Below are positions 33,565-42,057 of a DNA stretch of 64,000 nucleotides, piece by piece. The DNA comes from Chitinophagales bacterium (GTDB taxonomy: Bacteria > Bacteroidota > Bacteroidia > Chitinophagales > JADJOU01): the NCBI GenBank assembly GCA_030832185.1, contig JAURJQ010000013.1, forward strand, positions 1 to 64,000. Reading direction: 5' to 3'. Every line of letters begins with the position of its first letter. Positions within the stretch are counted from its first letter, which is position 1. The notes beneath the pieces were generated by a model. The model saw nothing but the letters and a program-made list of their open reading frames with translations. It did not search any database and was not told the DNA's origin. Both the position numbers and the translations under genes were made by a program.

Positions 33565-35661
33565 TTAGCCTAATGAAATTTTAACCTCTACACCTTTCCA
33601 TACGCGCTCTCCTGGTTGAACTGATTGTGTTTTTACTCTACCTTTACCTTCTACGACTACTCTCAATCCCATAGATTCCAGTAGGTATACTGCATCGCGA
33701 ACATTAAGTTGAACTACGCTAGGCATGATAGATTTAGCAGAGTAGTAATTAGGCTTAACAACGAGTTTGTTTTTTGAAGCTATGGCTGTCACCATATCAG
33801 TATTGATATTATTGGAAAGTATGTCCCAGTCAAAATAGTTAGAGATTCTGTCAATTTCTGACTTTAGGCCTTTCATGGGCGATAGAAACAAGGAATTCCT
33901 ATTTGATTTCAACGAAGGATGTATAGTCTCATCAGTTGAGTATAATCTATCCGCAATATCTTTAAAGACAGGAGCTGCTACGTTACTGCCATAGTAGCCT
34001 GTACTTATATCTGGTTTATTTACTACCACTATACAGGCATAGACAGGATTTTGAGCTGGGAAATAGCCAACAAAACTTGCTTGATATTTTTTCTCCCGAA
34101 AACCTTTATTATCATCAGCTATAAGATTAGTCCCTGTTTTCCCCGCTATTTTATAGTATTGGTTGCGTATATTGCTAGCAGTGCCTGAATCCACTACGCC
34201 TTCTAGCATTTTTCTTACAGCGGCTATTGTAGCTGGCTTTGCTATTTGTTTATTCAAAACTTTTGGTTCATACTTTTCTATTACCTTGTCATTATCTCGG
34301 ATTTCTTTAATAATATGAGGCTGCATAAGTTTTCCATTATTAGCTACAGCGGCATATAGTCCTAAAACCTGCAGAGGAGTCATTCGAATCTCATATCCTA
34401 TAGACAAAAAAGGCAGGGTGACCCCAGACCATTCTTTGACTGGACTCAGGATAGGTGCAGATTCTCCTTTAATGCCTAGTCCATAAGGCTTAGTTAAATG
34501 AAACTGCTCCAGTTTTTCATAGAAGTCTTCTTTATTTTTATGAAAATGTTTGTATACCGGCTTGGATATTCCTACATTGGATGATATCTCTAAAGCCTTA
34601 GCTAGAGTCACTGAGCCACTTACTTTGTGGTCATCTTTCAGCGTCACATCATAGTATTTGTGCTCTCCATTCTCTAAATCTACCAATGTATTCTCATCGC
34701 AATATCCCTCATCTATAAGAGCCATAACTGAGGCTAATTTCATTACAGAGCCTGGCGCGTTCAGTTCATTGATAGCATAATTTTTTATCTCTTTGTATTG
34801 ACCATCTTTAGTCCGCCCTATGTTGGCTATCGCTTTTATTTCACCTGTTTTTACGTTCATGAGTATGGCGCTCCCATGATCCGCTTTATGATTAACTACG
34901 GACTTATATAATGAAATCTCTGCAATATCCTGCAAGTTGACATCGATAGTGGTATAGACATCTAGGCCAGGTTTGGAGCCAAACTCACTGTTATCATTCA
35001 CTGGCATGTAGACACCACCAGCTACTTTTTGCATCAAAACCTCTCTATTTTCTCCAGATAGTTCTTCATTCAGCATGCCTTCTATGCCTATCATTGTTTT
35101 GCTATTTGAAGACACATAGCCGATAGAGCGCTTAGCCAATTCCCCGAAAGGTAATTTCCTTGAATTACTCTGAATTGTAATAAAGCCAGATTTATTTTTA
35201 CCCAATTTAAATAGAGGTATCTCTCTTATTTTTTTGAAATCTTGAAACATGACATTCTTCGCTAGGAGTAGATGTCGTGCATTCGTATTTCTAGCTTGTC
35301 CCAAATAACTTTTCCATTCTGCATTCGATTTTTCTGGTATATAATAAGAGAGTAGAAGACATAGACTATCTATATGGCGCTTCCATACGGTGTCTGTAAG
35401 CCCTTTCGCTTTGGTATCCATTCGTAATTCAAACGTGGGTATAGTAGTTGCTAAAATTCGAGAGTCTTCTGTAAAAATATTTCCACGTTCAGCCTCAATT
35501 TTCACCTGAAAGAGTGTGAGATCTTCGCCTAGCTTTTTCCAATAGCCATCATGTGCTGTCTGCAATTGCAGTATTTTGTATATAAACGATCCCGATATAA
35601 AAATCAGAATGGCAAATACAAAATAAGCCCGACTTACTAAGTTAATCTTGTCGTTGATAAT
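33565..35661 (-). CDS. ftsI: Septal penicillin-binding protein 3 (FtsI) with PASTA domain; start codon unclear
   Basis: FtsI is the divisome transpeptidase. Active-site motifs are GSVMKL (SxxK), SSN (SxN) and GKTGTN; the pedestal opens with AERGNIFTEDSRILATT, and a PASTA domain closes the protein (VQLNVRDAVYLLESMGLRVV). The only ordinary start, TTG at 35565, would leave out the membrane anchor. Reading the same frame upstream gives SRAYFVFAILIFISGSFIYK, a normal anchor, back to a TAA at 35671-35673, with no ATG, GTG or TTG. Candidate starts are ATT (35659-35661), ATC (35656-35658), or ATT (35644-35646) overlapping the ftsL stop. I extend to 35661, which fits family length (698 residues). Confidence 0.9.
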   Translation of the reverse strand: MINDKINLVSRAYFVFAILIFISGSFIYKILQLQTAHDGYWKKLGEDLTLFQVKIEAERGNIFTEDSRILATTIPTFELRMDTKAKGLTDTVWKRHIDSLCLLLSYYIPEKSNAEWKSYLGQARNTNARHLLLAKNVMFQDFKKIREIPLFKLGKNKSGFITIQSNSRKLPFGELAKRSIGYVSSNSKTMIGIEGMLNEELSGENREVLMQKVAGGVYMPVNDNSEFGSKPGLDVYTTIDVNLQDIAEISLYKSVVNHKADHGSAILMNVKTGEIKAIANIGRTKDGQYKEIKNYAINELNAPGSVMKLASVMALIDEGYCDENTLVDLENGEHKYYDVTLKDDHKVSGSVTLAKALEISSNVGISKPVYKHFHKNKEDFYEKLEQFHLTKPYGLGIKGESAPILSPVKEWSGVTLPFLSIGYEIRMTPLQVLGLYAAVANNGKLMQPHIIKEIRDNDKVIEKYEPKVLNKQIAKPATIAAVRKMLEGVVDSGTASNIRNQYYKIAGKTGTNLIADDNKGFREKKYQASFVGYFPAQNPVYACIVVVNKPDISTGYYGSNVAAPVFKDIADRLYSTDETIHPSLKSNRNSLFLSPMKGLKSEIDRISNYFDWDILSNNINTDMVTAIASKNKLVVKPNYYSAKSIMPSVVQLNVRDAVYLLESMGLRVVVEGKGRVKTQSVQPGERVWKGVEVKISLG

Positions 35662-35980
35662 CTTTCTTTTTTATGGTCATTTTATAAGGTGGCATATCGA
35701 GTTCTTGCAGTCCCATTATATTCGCTCTAGGGAGTACCTCGGTTAATTTACTATCGTACATGAGATCTGATTTTATCGTCAGATAATCCCATCTTAGTTC
35801 TTTTAATTCTTTAGCTTTTTTATTTATATCTCTCACGAGCTGCTGTGCCATATGACTATTCCATATATAAATCATGCATAACAGAAAGCAGAAAAATAGA
35901 AATTGAATATTCTTAGATATTTTCTCAAATACCCTCTGAACCAATTCTTCTAAACTTAAATTTTTCTCTATTGTTGACAC
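35642..35980 (-). CDS. ftsL: FtsL-like divisome protein
   Basis: A 112-residue bitopic protein: about 27 cytoplasmic residues, one membrane helix (about 28-45), then a charged, leucine-heptad-like helical region (VRDINKKAKELKELRWDYLTIKS split by no proline) fitting the FtsL coiled coil. FtsL scaffolds FtsQ and FtsI-FtsW. Sequence identity in this family is low, so the call rests on size, topology and position between rsmH and ftsI. Its stop overlaps the coding frame of ftsI. A 172-base gap with no recognised element separates it from rsmH. Confidence 0.85.
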   Translation of the reverse strand: MSTIEKNLSLEELVQRVFEKISKNIQFLFFCFLLCMIYIWNSHMAQQLVRDINKKAKELKELRWDYLTIKSDLMYDSKLTEVLPRANIMGLQELDMPPYKMTIKKKDYQRQD

Positions 35981-36152
35981 GAATTCACGGATTAATTTTC
36001 ACTTTATCTTTTTCATATACCTCAAAGACACAATGACGATAGGTATACTTAAATGGGTTATATTTCAAATTTTCTTTTTTAAAGCTGAAGCGAAACAAAT
36101 TCAGAGTTTAAATATTATATTTTTGCTGACTCAATTATCCATTTTTAAATTA

Positions 36153-37055
36153 TCAGCCCACTCTTTGCATTATTCTCAACTTAGCGCTTCTGCTGCGTGG
36201 ATTTATTTTTAGCTCTTCATCTGATGGTCCTATAGGCTTTTTATTATATAATTTCCATGGCCATACTGATCTTTTTCCGAATATATCTGTAGTAGGTTCA
36301 TCATTGAATTCTCCAAACTTCATAAAATTTTTTACTGCTCTATCTTCGAGCGAATGGAATGTAATGATGGACATTCTTCCGCCTACTTTGATATGTTTAG
36401 AACTAGCCTCAAGCATGCGCTCCAGCGCAGGTAGTTCCTGATTTACCTCCATTCTTAGTGCCTGATATATAGGTGCCGCATAACTTTCAAAGGTTCCAAA
36501 CTGTATACTTCTTAATACTTCGTTGAGGTCATTGCTCTTCTGAAATTTCTGAGTCTGCCTTAGTTCTACTATTTTTTGAGACAGTGTTTTAGCATTTCGC
36601 ACCTCCCCATATCGCTGGAATATTTTTTGTAGCATTTCTTCGGAATAGCTATTGAGAACATCCTTAGCTGAAGTGGTCATGGATTTATCCATTCGCATAT
36701 CTAAGTCTATTTCTGGTCGATAACTAAATCCACTCGCATCATTATTAAGCTGAAATGAGGATACTCCTAAATCAGCCAATACGCCATCGACCTCTTGAAT
36801 ACCTATAGCTAAAAGATAATCACAGGCATGTTCAAAATTCTGATGTATAAGCATAAGGCGATCATCATCTATACGATTTTGGAGCGCATTCTCGTCTTGA
36901 TCAAATGCATATAGCCTGCCTTCTGGTCCTAGCTTATCCAAAATCAACTTTGAATGCCCGCCACCACCATAGGTCATGTCTACATAGACGCCGTTTGGTC
37001 GAATATGGAGCCCATCTATCGATTCATTTAAAAGAACACTTTTGTGATATCCCAT
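36153..37055 (-). CDS. rsmH: 16S rRNA (cytosine1402-N4)-methyltransferase RsmH
   Basis: RsmH (MraW) methylates N4 of C1402 in 16S rRNA with SAM. The 300-residue protein starts MGYHKSVLLNESIDGL and has the SAM motif DMTYGGGGHSKLILDKL (26-42). Further family blocks are ADLGVSSFQL, DLDMRMDKS, ALRMEVNQELPALERML and IITFHSLEDRAVKNFM, ending with NPRSRSAKLR. It is 4 bases after mraZ in the dcw cluster. Confidence 0.97.
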   Translation of the reverse strand: MGYHKSVLLNESIDGLHIRPNGVYVDMTYGGGGHSKLILDKLGPEGRLYAFDQDENALQNRIDDDRLMLIHQNFEHACDYLLAIGIQEVDGVLADLGVSSFQLNNDASGFSYRPEIDLDMRMDKSMTTSAKDVLNSYSEEMLQKIFQRYGEVRNAKTLSQKIVELRQTQKFQKSNDLNEVLRSIQFGTFESYAAPIYQALRMEVNQELPALERMLEASSKHIKVGGRMSIITFHSLEDRAVKNFMKFGEFNDEPTTDIFGKRSVWPWKLYNKKPIGPSDEELKINPRSRSAKLRIMQRVG

Positions 37056-37059
37056 TTTA

Positions 37060-37524
37060 TCACGGATCTATAGTTTCTTCATTGTCTCCCATGACGCGCT
37101 CTGCCAATTCTTCGAATGAAGAACTATCTGAGAGACTGATCATGCTGTTATATTTTTTCTGATCCCACAATTCGTAATAGTCTTTGACCGGTGTGAGGAT
37201 AATGTCCTTTTTCATATCAGCAAACTCAAGTAATTGATTCGGGATATTAATACGGTCACTTGCATCTAAAGAGCAGATGGTAGCTCCACTATAAAATTTC
37301 CTTACAAATTCTCGCTTCTCTCTATTGAAGGTGTTGAGTTTATCGACTTTGGCTTTAACCACTTCCCATACATCATATGGATAGAGGGTAAGGCAGTTTT
37401 CAAAACCTCGATTGACTACGAATCGATGTGCGGCACTATCCGACATAGCCTCTTTAAGGGCAGTAGGAATTCTCATCCTGCCTTTCTCATCGAGTTTGAT
37501 TACTATTTCACCTAAAAACGCCAT
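37060..37524 (-). CDS. mraZ: Transcriptional regulator MraZ
   Basis: MraZ is the SpoVT-AbrB-type DNA-binding protein that in E. coli represses its own dcw operon. The 154-residue protein has two MraZ domains. The first includes KLDEKGRMRIPTALKEA (about 10-26); the second contains SLDASDRINIPNQLLEFA (about 89-106), each with the DxxGR-like/DxxxRI turn. First gene of the cluster, followed after 4 bases by rsmH. A -7 element and TGGG repeats lie directly upstream. Confidence 0.96.
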   Translation of the reverse strand: MAFLGEIVIKLDEKGRMRIPTALKEAMSDSAAHRFVVNRGFENCLTLYPYDVWEVVKAKVDKLNTFNREKREFVRKFYSGATICSLDASDRINIPNQLLEFADMKKDIILTPVKDYYELWDQKKYNSMISLSDSSSFEELAERVMGDNEETIDP

Positions 37525-37543
37525 TTCAATTCTAAAATCTCCA

Positions 37544-37551
37544 CAAAACTA
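37544..37551 (-). promoter_or_regulatory. -7 promoter element for the dcw cluster
   Basis: Minus strand TAGTTTTG, 19 bases before the mraZ ATG. Confidence 0.6.
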
Positions 37552-37570
37552 CACTTAATTTTTATTTAGC

Positions 37571-37596
37571 CCCACATTTTCCCACTAATTTTCCCA
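37571..37596 (-). promoter_or_regulatory. Candidate MraZ operator
   Basis: On the minus strand TGGG occurs three times, starting at 37596, 37584 and 37574. Spacing is 12 then 10 bases. E. coli MraZ binds TGGGN direct repeats with 10-base period. The site lies about 20 bases upstream of the -7 element, over the -33 region, so binding could block the promoter. Confidence 0.55.
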
Positions 37597-37744
37597 TAAA
37601 AATTTGCACATAATTAATAATTTATGTGGATTTAATGTTGATTATCTCTAAAACTATTATAAATAAAGAAACTAAAATATGGATAACTTAACTAATATTT
37701 TCAGAGTCAGTGGATAATTTCTAGGCTATCGACAAACAAAGAAG

Positions 37745-37758
37745 TGGGAATTGGTGGG
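37745..37758 (+). promoter_or_regulatory. TGGG direct repeat at the ArsC-like promoter
   Basis: TGGG at 37745-37748 and 37755-37758, exactly 10 bases apart, ends 10 bases before the -7 element of the ArsC-like gene. Same spacing as in the candidate MraZ operator. Confidence 0.35.
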
Positions 37759-37768
37759 TAAAATTTGA

Positions 37769-37776
37769 TAGTTTTG
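37769..37776 (+). promoter_or_regulatory. -7 promoter element for the ArsC-like gene
   Basis: TAGTTTTG, 24 bases before the ATG at 37801. It overlaps the upstream extension of that frame (TTG at 37765), which supports the ATG as start. Confidence 0.55.
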
Positions 37777-37800
37777 TACTCCACCCACAAAATATCAAGA

Positions 37801-38154
37801 ATGAAACTCATTATCTGGCATAATAATGTCTGCTCCACCAGTCGAAAAGCGCTCGATTACCTGCAGAACCAAGGACACGAAGTCAGCGTTCGCAACTATT
37901 TAATTGAACCTCCTTCAATAGGTGAGCTCCAACAGGTATTAGAAAAGCTACATCACGAGGCTCCATACATTTTAAGAAAAAAAGACAAGGAGTTTCAGGA
38001 AAAATTTGCAGATAAAACACTCTCAAATCCAGAGTGGATTCAAGCTATGCATGAAAATCCTTCCATCATAGAAAGACCTATAGTCATTTCGGATGAGAAA
38101 GCCTGGCTAGCTAGACCATTTGAACAATGGGAGAAAGAGTTTAGTTCTATTTAG
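37801..38154 (+). CDS. ArsC/Spx-family glutaredoxin-like protein
   Basis: A 117-residue protein of the ArsC/YffB/Spx thioredoxin-fold group. The single N-terminal active-site cysteine is Cys11 in HNNVCSTSRKAL. The usual family blocks follow: YLIEPPSIGELQQVLEKL, the FADKTLSNPEWIQAMHENP region, and ERPIVISDEKAWLARP near the end, with the arginine-containing RP element. Glutaredoxin-coupled arsenate reduction is the classical activity, but no ars genes are nearby and general thiol or stress roles are possible. Its last 4 bases overlap the convergent YheT-like gene. Confidence 0.85.
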   Translation: MKLIIWHNNVCSTSRKALDYLQNQGHEVSVRNYLIEPPSIGELQQVLEKLHHEAPYILRKKDKEFQEKFADKTLSNPEWIQAMHENPSIIERPIVISDEKAWLARPFEQWEKEFSSI

Positions 38155-39170
38155 TAGATTTTTAGAAATTCCCAAGCTCTCTTTTCAGTCCAGAAGACTG
38201 AGCCCCATGACCAGAATCCAACATGCCCTCCAGAAACTGGCGCTTCCAAATGAATCAGAGTGCTTTTCTCAGCTAGCTCGTAAGGAAAACAAGTAGGCGA
38301 TAGGAAACTATCATTTTGCGCATTGACTATGAGCACAGGAACTTTGATATGTTCCAAATAGTATAACGAAGAGGATTTTTTCCAATAGTCAAAGGCGTCA
38401 CGAAAACCGTGGATAGGAGCTGTAAACTGATTGTCGAATCCTTTAAAACTTTTAATGGTATCAAAATTTTCTAAACTGAGTTTGTCAGGATATTGTAAAA
38501 CTTTTGCTTCTACTTTTTTTCTCAAACTTTTTAGAAAGCGACGCATATAAAATCGATTCCACCATTTGGATAACAAACGCGAACTGCCTATCAAATCAAG
38601 GGGCACGGAAAAAGTCACTGCCGCTTTTATTCTTGAATCTAGGACTTCACCTTTTTCCCCTAAATACTTGAGCGATATATTTCCACCCATAGAAAATCCG
38701 ATGAGATAGATGGAATCAAAAAGAGATTTAGATAGCGCGTAGCGCACTATGGTGTCTATGTCCTCCGTATCGCCAGAATGATAAAATCGAAGTTGTTGAT
38801 TTATCCTGGTGCCGCAGGACCTGTAGTTCCATGCGAGCACATTATATCCATTGCTATGCATATATTTAGCCATTCCCTTCATATACCTTCGTCTAGAATT
38901 TCCTTCTAGTCCATGAGAGAGGATGACTAGTTTGCGACTATCTTTGACATCATACCAGTCCAATTCTAAAAAATCATCATCGGGAGTTTCAATTTCTTCT
39001 CGTCTTGGTTTATGGAGATCTACTCTTCGCAGAATATTGGGCAGTATAGTCTGGAGATGACCATTTTTTATAAATGAATCATAAGATGAGGTCAGGACAG
39101 GCATAGATGGAGCGTAGTATTTGAATGTATAACGATTGTAAAGGTAAAAAAGTTTTTTCGATAGCTTCAT
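38151..39170 (-). CDS. YheT-like alpha/beta hydrolase
   Basis: A 339-residue alpha/beta hydrolase of the YheT/ABHD1-3 type. The opening region has the family NGHLQTILPNILRR block (36-49). The oxyanion segment is LSHGLEGNS (84-92), and the nucleophile elbow GFSMGGN puts Ser160 at the active site. PVLIVNAQNDSFLSP supplies the probable acid and SGGHVGFWSWG the histidine. Substrate is unknown; eukaryotic relatives act on lipids. Convergent 4-base overlap with the ArsC-like gene. Confidence 0.9.
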   Translation of the reverse strand: MKLSKKLFYLYNRYTFKYYAPSMPVLTSSYDSFIKNGHLQTILPNILRRVDLHKPRREEIETPDDDFLELDWYDVKDSRKLVILSHGLEGNSRRRYMKGMAKYMHSNGYNVLAWNYRSCGTRINQQLRFYHSGDTEDIDTIVRYALSKSLFDSIYLIGFSMGGNISLKYLGEKGEVLDSRIKAAVTFSVPLDLIGSSRLLSKWWNRFYMRRFLKSLRKKVEAKVLQYPDKLSLENFDTIKSFKGFDNQFTAPIHGFRDAFDYWKKSSSLYYLEHIKVPVLIVNAQNDSFLSPTCFPYELAEKSTLIHLEAPVSGGHVGFWSWGSVFWTEKRAWEFLKIY

Positions 39171-39249
39171 ATACTCGTAATTTCTAAAAATATATAAGAA
39201 TAGGTCGGATTATGCATTTTGATTTATTATTGCTTCAGAATTAAATAAA

Positions 39250-40332
39250 ATGATAAGTCAAGAAAGTGTATTGATAGCACTCAGTAGAGTTTCTGAGCCT
39301 GATTTGAAAAAAGATTTAGTCACCCTGAATATGATTCAGGATATAGCCATCGATGGCCAAAAGATTTCTTTTACCATCGTGCTGACTACGCCTGCCTGTC
39401 CGCTGAAGGAGCTTATTCATAATAATTGTGTCAAGGAACTCAAGGCAGACTTCGGCGACGATATCGATGTTCAAATTAACATGACATCTAATGTCTCTTC
39501 CACGAGGAATAATGGTATTAATATTCTACCGAATGTGAAGAATATAGTCTGTATATCTTCAGGAAAAGGAGGTGTAGGAAAATCAACTGTATCGGTTCAG
39601 CTAGCGCTAGCATTAAGTAAAATGGGTGCCAAAGTAGGCATTCTAGATGCTGATATTCACGGACCCTCTATCCCTATTATGCTAGGGCTGAAAAATAAAA
39701 AGCCGCTGACAAGAGAAATAAAAGAGAAAATTTATATCTTACCTGTAGAGTATAATGATAATCTAAAAGTACTTTCCATAGGTTTTCTTATAGATGAGCG
39801 ACAAGCTATCGTATGGCGTGGACCTATGGTCACCTCTGCGCTCAAGCAATTTATCAATGATGTTTTATGGGGAGACTTAGACTATCTCATTCTCGATATG
39901 CCTCCAGGAACGGGAGATGTTCAGCTGACTATAGCTCAGACGCTCAAGGTCACCTGTGCTGTGATCGTTTCTACACCACAAAAAGTAGCTATAGCCGATG
40001 CACGCAAAGCCCTCTCGATGTACCGAGTGCAAGGAGTAGAAATCCCTGTAGCGGGAGTGATAGAAAATATGGCTTATTTCACACCGGAAGATATGCCTGA
40101 AAAGAAATATTATATCTTCGGCACAGGCGGAGCTAAAAATTTAGCTGCTGAATACGAAGTAGCTTTCCTAGGCGAAGTACCACTCACTGAAAACTTGCGT
40201 GAATGCGCAGACAACGGTCAAGAACTCTCCGCTGATAACCAAATAGTTTTAGATAGTTTCAGCACTATAGCTCAGAATTTGGCTAGGGAGATATCTGTAT
40301 TGAATAGCAAACAACCTAGTCCAAGCCTTTAG
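39250..40332 (+). CDS. apbC: Mrp/NBP35-family iron-sulfur carrier ATPase
   Basis: A 360-residue P-loop ATPase thought to bind and deliver Fe-S clusters. An N-terminal DUF59/MIP18-like domain (1-80, with TTPACPLKELI) precedes the deviant Walker A SSGKGGVGKST (103-113), then LDADIHGPSIPIMLG and DMPPGTGDVQLTIAQ. The C-terminal CxxC pair of many Mrp proteins is absent: the segment reads VIENMAYFTPEDMPEKKYY. That form is, as I recall, usual in Bacteroidota. Cluster binding there must use other residues, or the role differs. Its end overlaps the next convergent gene by 17 bases. Confidence 0.93.
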   Translation: MISQESVLIALSRVSEPDLKKDLVTLNMIQDIAIDGQKISFTIVLTTPACPLKELIHNNCVKELKADFGDDIDVQINMTSNVSSTRNNGINILPNVKNIVCISSGKGGVGKSTVSVQLALALSKMGAKVGILDADIHGPSIPIMLGLKNKKPLTREIKEKIYILPVEYNDNLKVLSIGFLIDERQAIVWRGPMVTSALKQFINDVLWGDLDYLILDMPPGTGDVQLTIAQTLKVTCAVIVSTPQKVAIADARKALSMYRVQGVEIPVAGVIENMAYFTPEDMPEKKYYIFGTGGAKNLAAEYEVAFLGEVPLTENLRECADNGQELSADNQIVLDSFSTIAQNLAREISVLNSKQPSPSL

Positions 40333-40585
40333 AGTCGGCCTTTTCTTTTTCCTTTCGCTCGATATACTTCCGCTCGAAGTGCTTAATAAGGGCTATTGGT
40401 ATGGTAATTATGATGGAATATACAAGAGCATCATTTAAATACTTGATAGAATCCGAATGCTGATCTCTCCAAGCATGAAAATAAGCGTAAATAAAGGCTC
40501 CAAAAACAATAAGCAATATCCAGAATAGAATATTCTTTATCCTTTCATTTGTTTTTCCTTCAAATCTAAAGTAGTAGTTTCTCAT
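40316..40585 (-). CDS. Small two-helix membrane protein, unknown
   Basis: An 89-residue protein with two membrane segments (about 18-37 and 47-65), a short basic N-terminus (MRNYYFRFEGKTNERIKN) and a charged C-terminal helix (HFERKYIERKEKEKADSK). No family recognised. It overlaps the end of apbC on the other strand. Both termini are probably cytoplasmic by the positive-inside rule. Confidence 0.6.
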   Translation of the reverse strand: MRNYYFRFEGKTNERIKNILFWILLIVFGAFIYAYFHAWRDQHSDSIKYLNDALVYSIIITIPIALIKHFERKYIERKEKEKADSKGLD

Positions 40586-40641
40586 CTTGATAAATCCTTT
40601 GAATTAAAAATTCATAGTGCATTATAATTAAAATTTCTACA

Positions 40642-41994
40642 CTAACTTTCCTTATCCAAATATATGATGTTTTTCTTCCAATCCATCTTATAAAAATAGA
40701 TGCAACAAAAGACAAGTAAGAAAATCCAATATTCTATTTCGGCAAGCCATGCCACAAACAAGCTTAATTTCATGACATGGATGAATATAAACATATAAAG
40801 CAGGTAAAAGAAGAGATTGATGGTCTCGATATAGAGAGGTATTCTAGTGCTACCTAAAGCTGAAATACTATTGAATATAACATTGGAAGCTGGTATGACG
40901 AGGTAGGCTAATAGCAGTGCGATGAGTGGCATCGATATCTGCTCTATGACTTGAGCATCGGTGGTAAATAGCGCCACAATAGGATATCTGAAGACAAAGG
41001 TCAGCAATGCCAGACTGAGTAAAATGGCGTAATTCAATTTTATGACCTTTAGCACAGATGGCAAAATGAGGTCTATTTTTCTACTGCCTACCAATTGTCC
41101 TACTATAGTATTGGCAGTGCTAGCTAGGCAGAAACCTGGAATGGTAATAGCTGTAAAAATTTGCTTGAGCACCATGGATATAGCCAATTCTTTCTCACCC
41201 ATTTTCTCTATAAGGGAGAAAAAATAGACCCATGATCCGAGACTAAAGGCATGCAATACGACCATAGGCATAGCCAACCTCATGACTTCACGAATCAGAT
41301 AAAATTGAAGTTTTTTGCGAATGAGCAGTTCATATTTTTGTATCAATCCGGATTGATAGCCAAGGTAGACAAGTAATACAACCAAAGCGACAACCTCCGA
41401 GAGAACCGTAGCCATAGCACTACCTTTATACCCCATGGAAGGAGCTCCCAGTTTGCCGAATACCAGTATGTAGTTTAAGATAATATTGGTCAAAGCAGCT
41501 AGTCCTTGAGAATAAAACAACACCTTGGTCTGTCCTAGCCCAGTAAAAAAGCCTGAAAACACCAGTGTCAGCATGACTATAGGCATCCCTAGTGCACGAA
41601 TAGAGCATATCTCAGAGGCTATCGCATAAATAGATTGGTTTTCGATAATATAACTGAGAAATAATCCATTAAACAGATAGAGTAATAGCATAAGTGCGAT
41701 ACCTACAGGAAATAAGACGACAATAGCATGCTGCACTATTGCACCGATATTTGAATAATTCGCAGCACCGAAATTTTGAGAAACCAAAATTTGTACACTT
41801 CTGGAAAAGCTCCATCCGATCATAATGATGACTAGTAAGAAAATATTAGCCATACCCATGCCATCCATGACTAAAGTCCCTATACTTCCCATGAAAGCGG
41901 TATCTACAATGGCTGAAATAGACTCACTTATGCCTCCTACCATGATAGGGATAGCTATACGGAAAATTTCTTTATAACTTGGTATTCTTTCCAT
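40642..41994 (-). CDS. MATE-family efflux transporter
   Basis: A 450-residue inner-membrane exporter with about twelve hydrophobic segments in two repeats of six (MATE/DinF/NorM type). Landmarks are IPIMVGGISESISAIVDTAFMGSIGT in the first helices, IMIGWSFSRSVQILVSQNFGA, and the second-repeat counterpart GFCLASTANTIVGQLVGS. It probably exports cationic or other organic compounds by Na+ or H+ antiport; the substrate is unknown. The ATG at 41994 is chosen; the frame runs 17 codons further to 42045, but a hydrophobic extension is unlike the family and would cross the divergent promoter. Confidence 0.9.
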   Translation of the reverse strand: MERIPSYKEIFRIAIPIMVGGISESISAIVDTAFMGSIGTLVMDGMGMANIFLLVIIMIGWSFSRSVQILVSQNFGAANYSNIGAIVQHAIVVLFPVGIALMLLLYLFNGLFLSYIIENQSIYAIASEICSIRALGMPIVMLTLVFSGFFTGLGQTKVLFYSQGLAALTNIILNYILVFGKLGAPSMGYKGSAMATVLSEVVALVVLLVYLGYQSGLIQKYELLIRKKLQFYLIREVMRLAMPMVVLHAFSLGSWVYFFSLIEKMGEKELAISMVLKQIFTAITIPGFCLASTANTIVGQLVGSRKIDLILPSVLKVIKLNYAILLSLALLTFVFRYPIVALFTTDAQVIEQISMPLIALLLAYLVIPASNVIFNSISALGSTRIPLYIETINLFFYLLYMFIFIHVMKLSLFVAWLAEIEYWIFLLVFCCIYFYKMDWKKNIIYLDKES

Positions 41995-42001
41995 AACTTT
42001 G
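41994..42001 (+). promoter_or_regulatory. -7 promoter element for the DUF3822-rsmD pair
   Basis: TAACTTTG, 56 bases before the ATG at 42058. Its first base is the first base of the divergent MATE start codon. Confidence 0.5.
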
Positions 42002-42057
42002 CAAAATAAGACAATATATAATATAATACACGTTTTTAATATCAACTCAAATCACCC

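Larger units (their letters stand above)
37525..37800. other. Divergent control region between mraZ and the ArsC-like gene
   Basis: About 276 bases holding two promoter matches with the same 8-mer (TAGTTTTG at 37544-37551 minus and 37769-37776 plus) and TGGG direct repeats beside each. In the middle (37620-37715) are AT-rich stretches and two GTGGAT/TGGATAA-like words. No ORF or RNA gene seen. Confidence 0.7.

Noticed and set aside
35563-35565. TTG at 35565 as the ftsI start
   Set aside because: It would remove the membrane anchor that is fully encoded upstream in the same frame.
21898-37524. Horizontally acquired island
   Set aside because: Gene order is the conserved dcw cluster, base composition matches the flanks, and no integrase, tRNA or repeat borders are seen.
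37620-37715. DnaA-box-like words (AGTGGATAA, ATGGATAAC, TGTGGATTT) before mraZ
   Set aside because: Each differs from TGTGGATAA at one or more places and the region is AT-rich, so chance matches are expected; not enough to call an origin or DnaA control.
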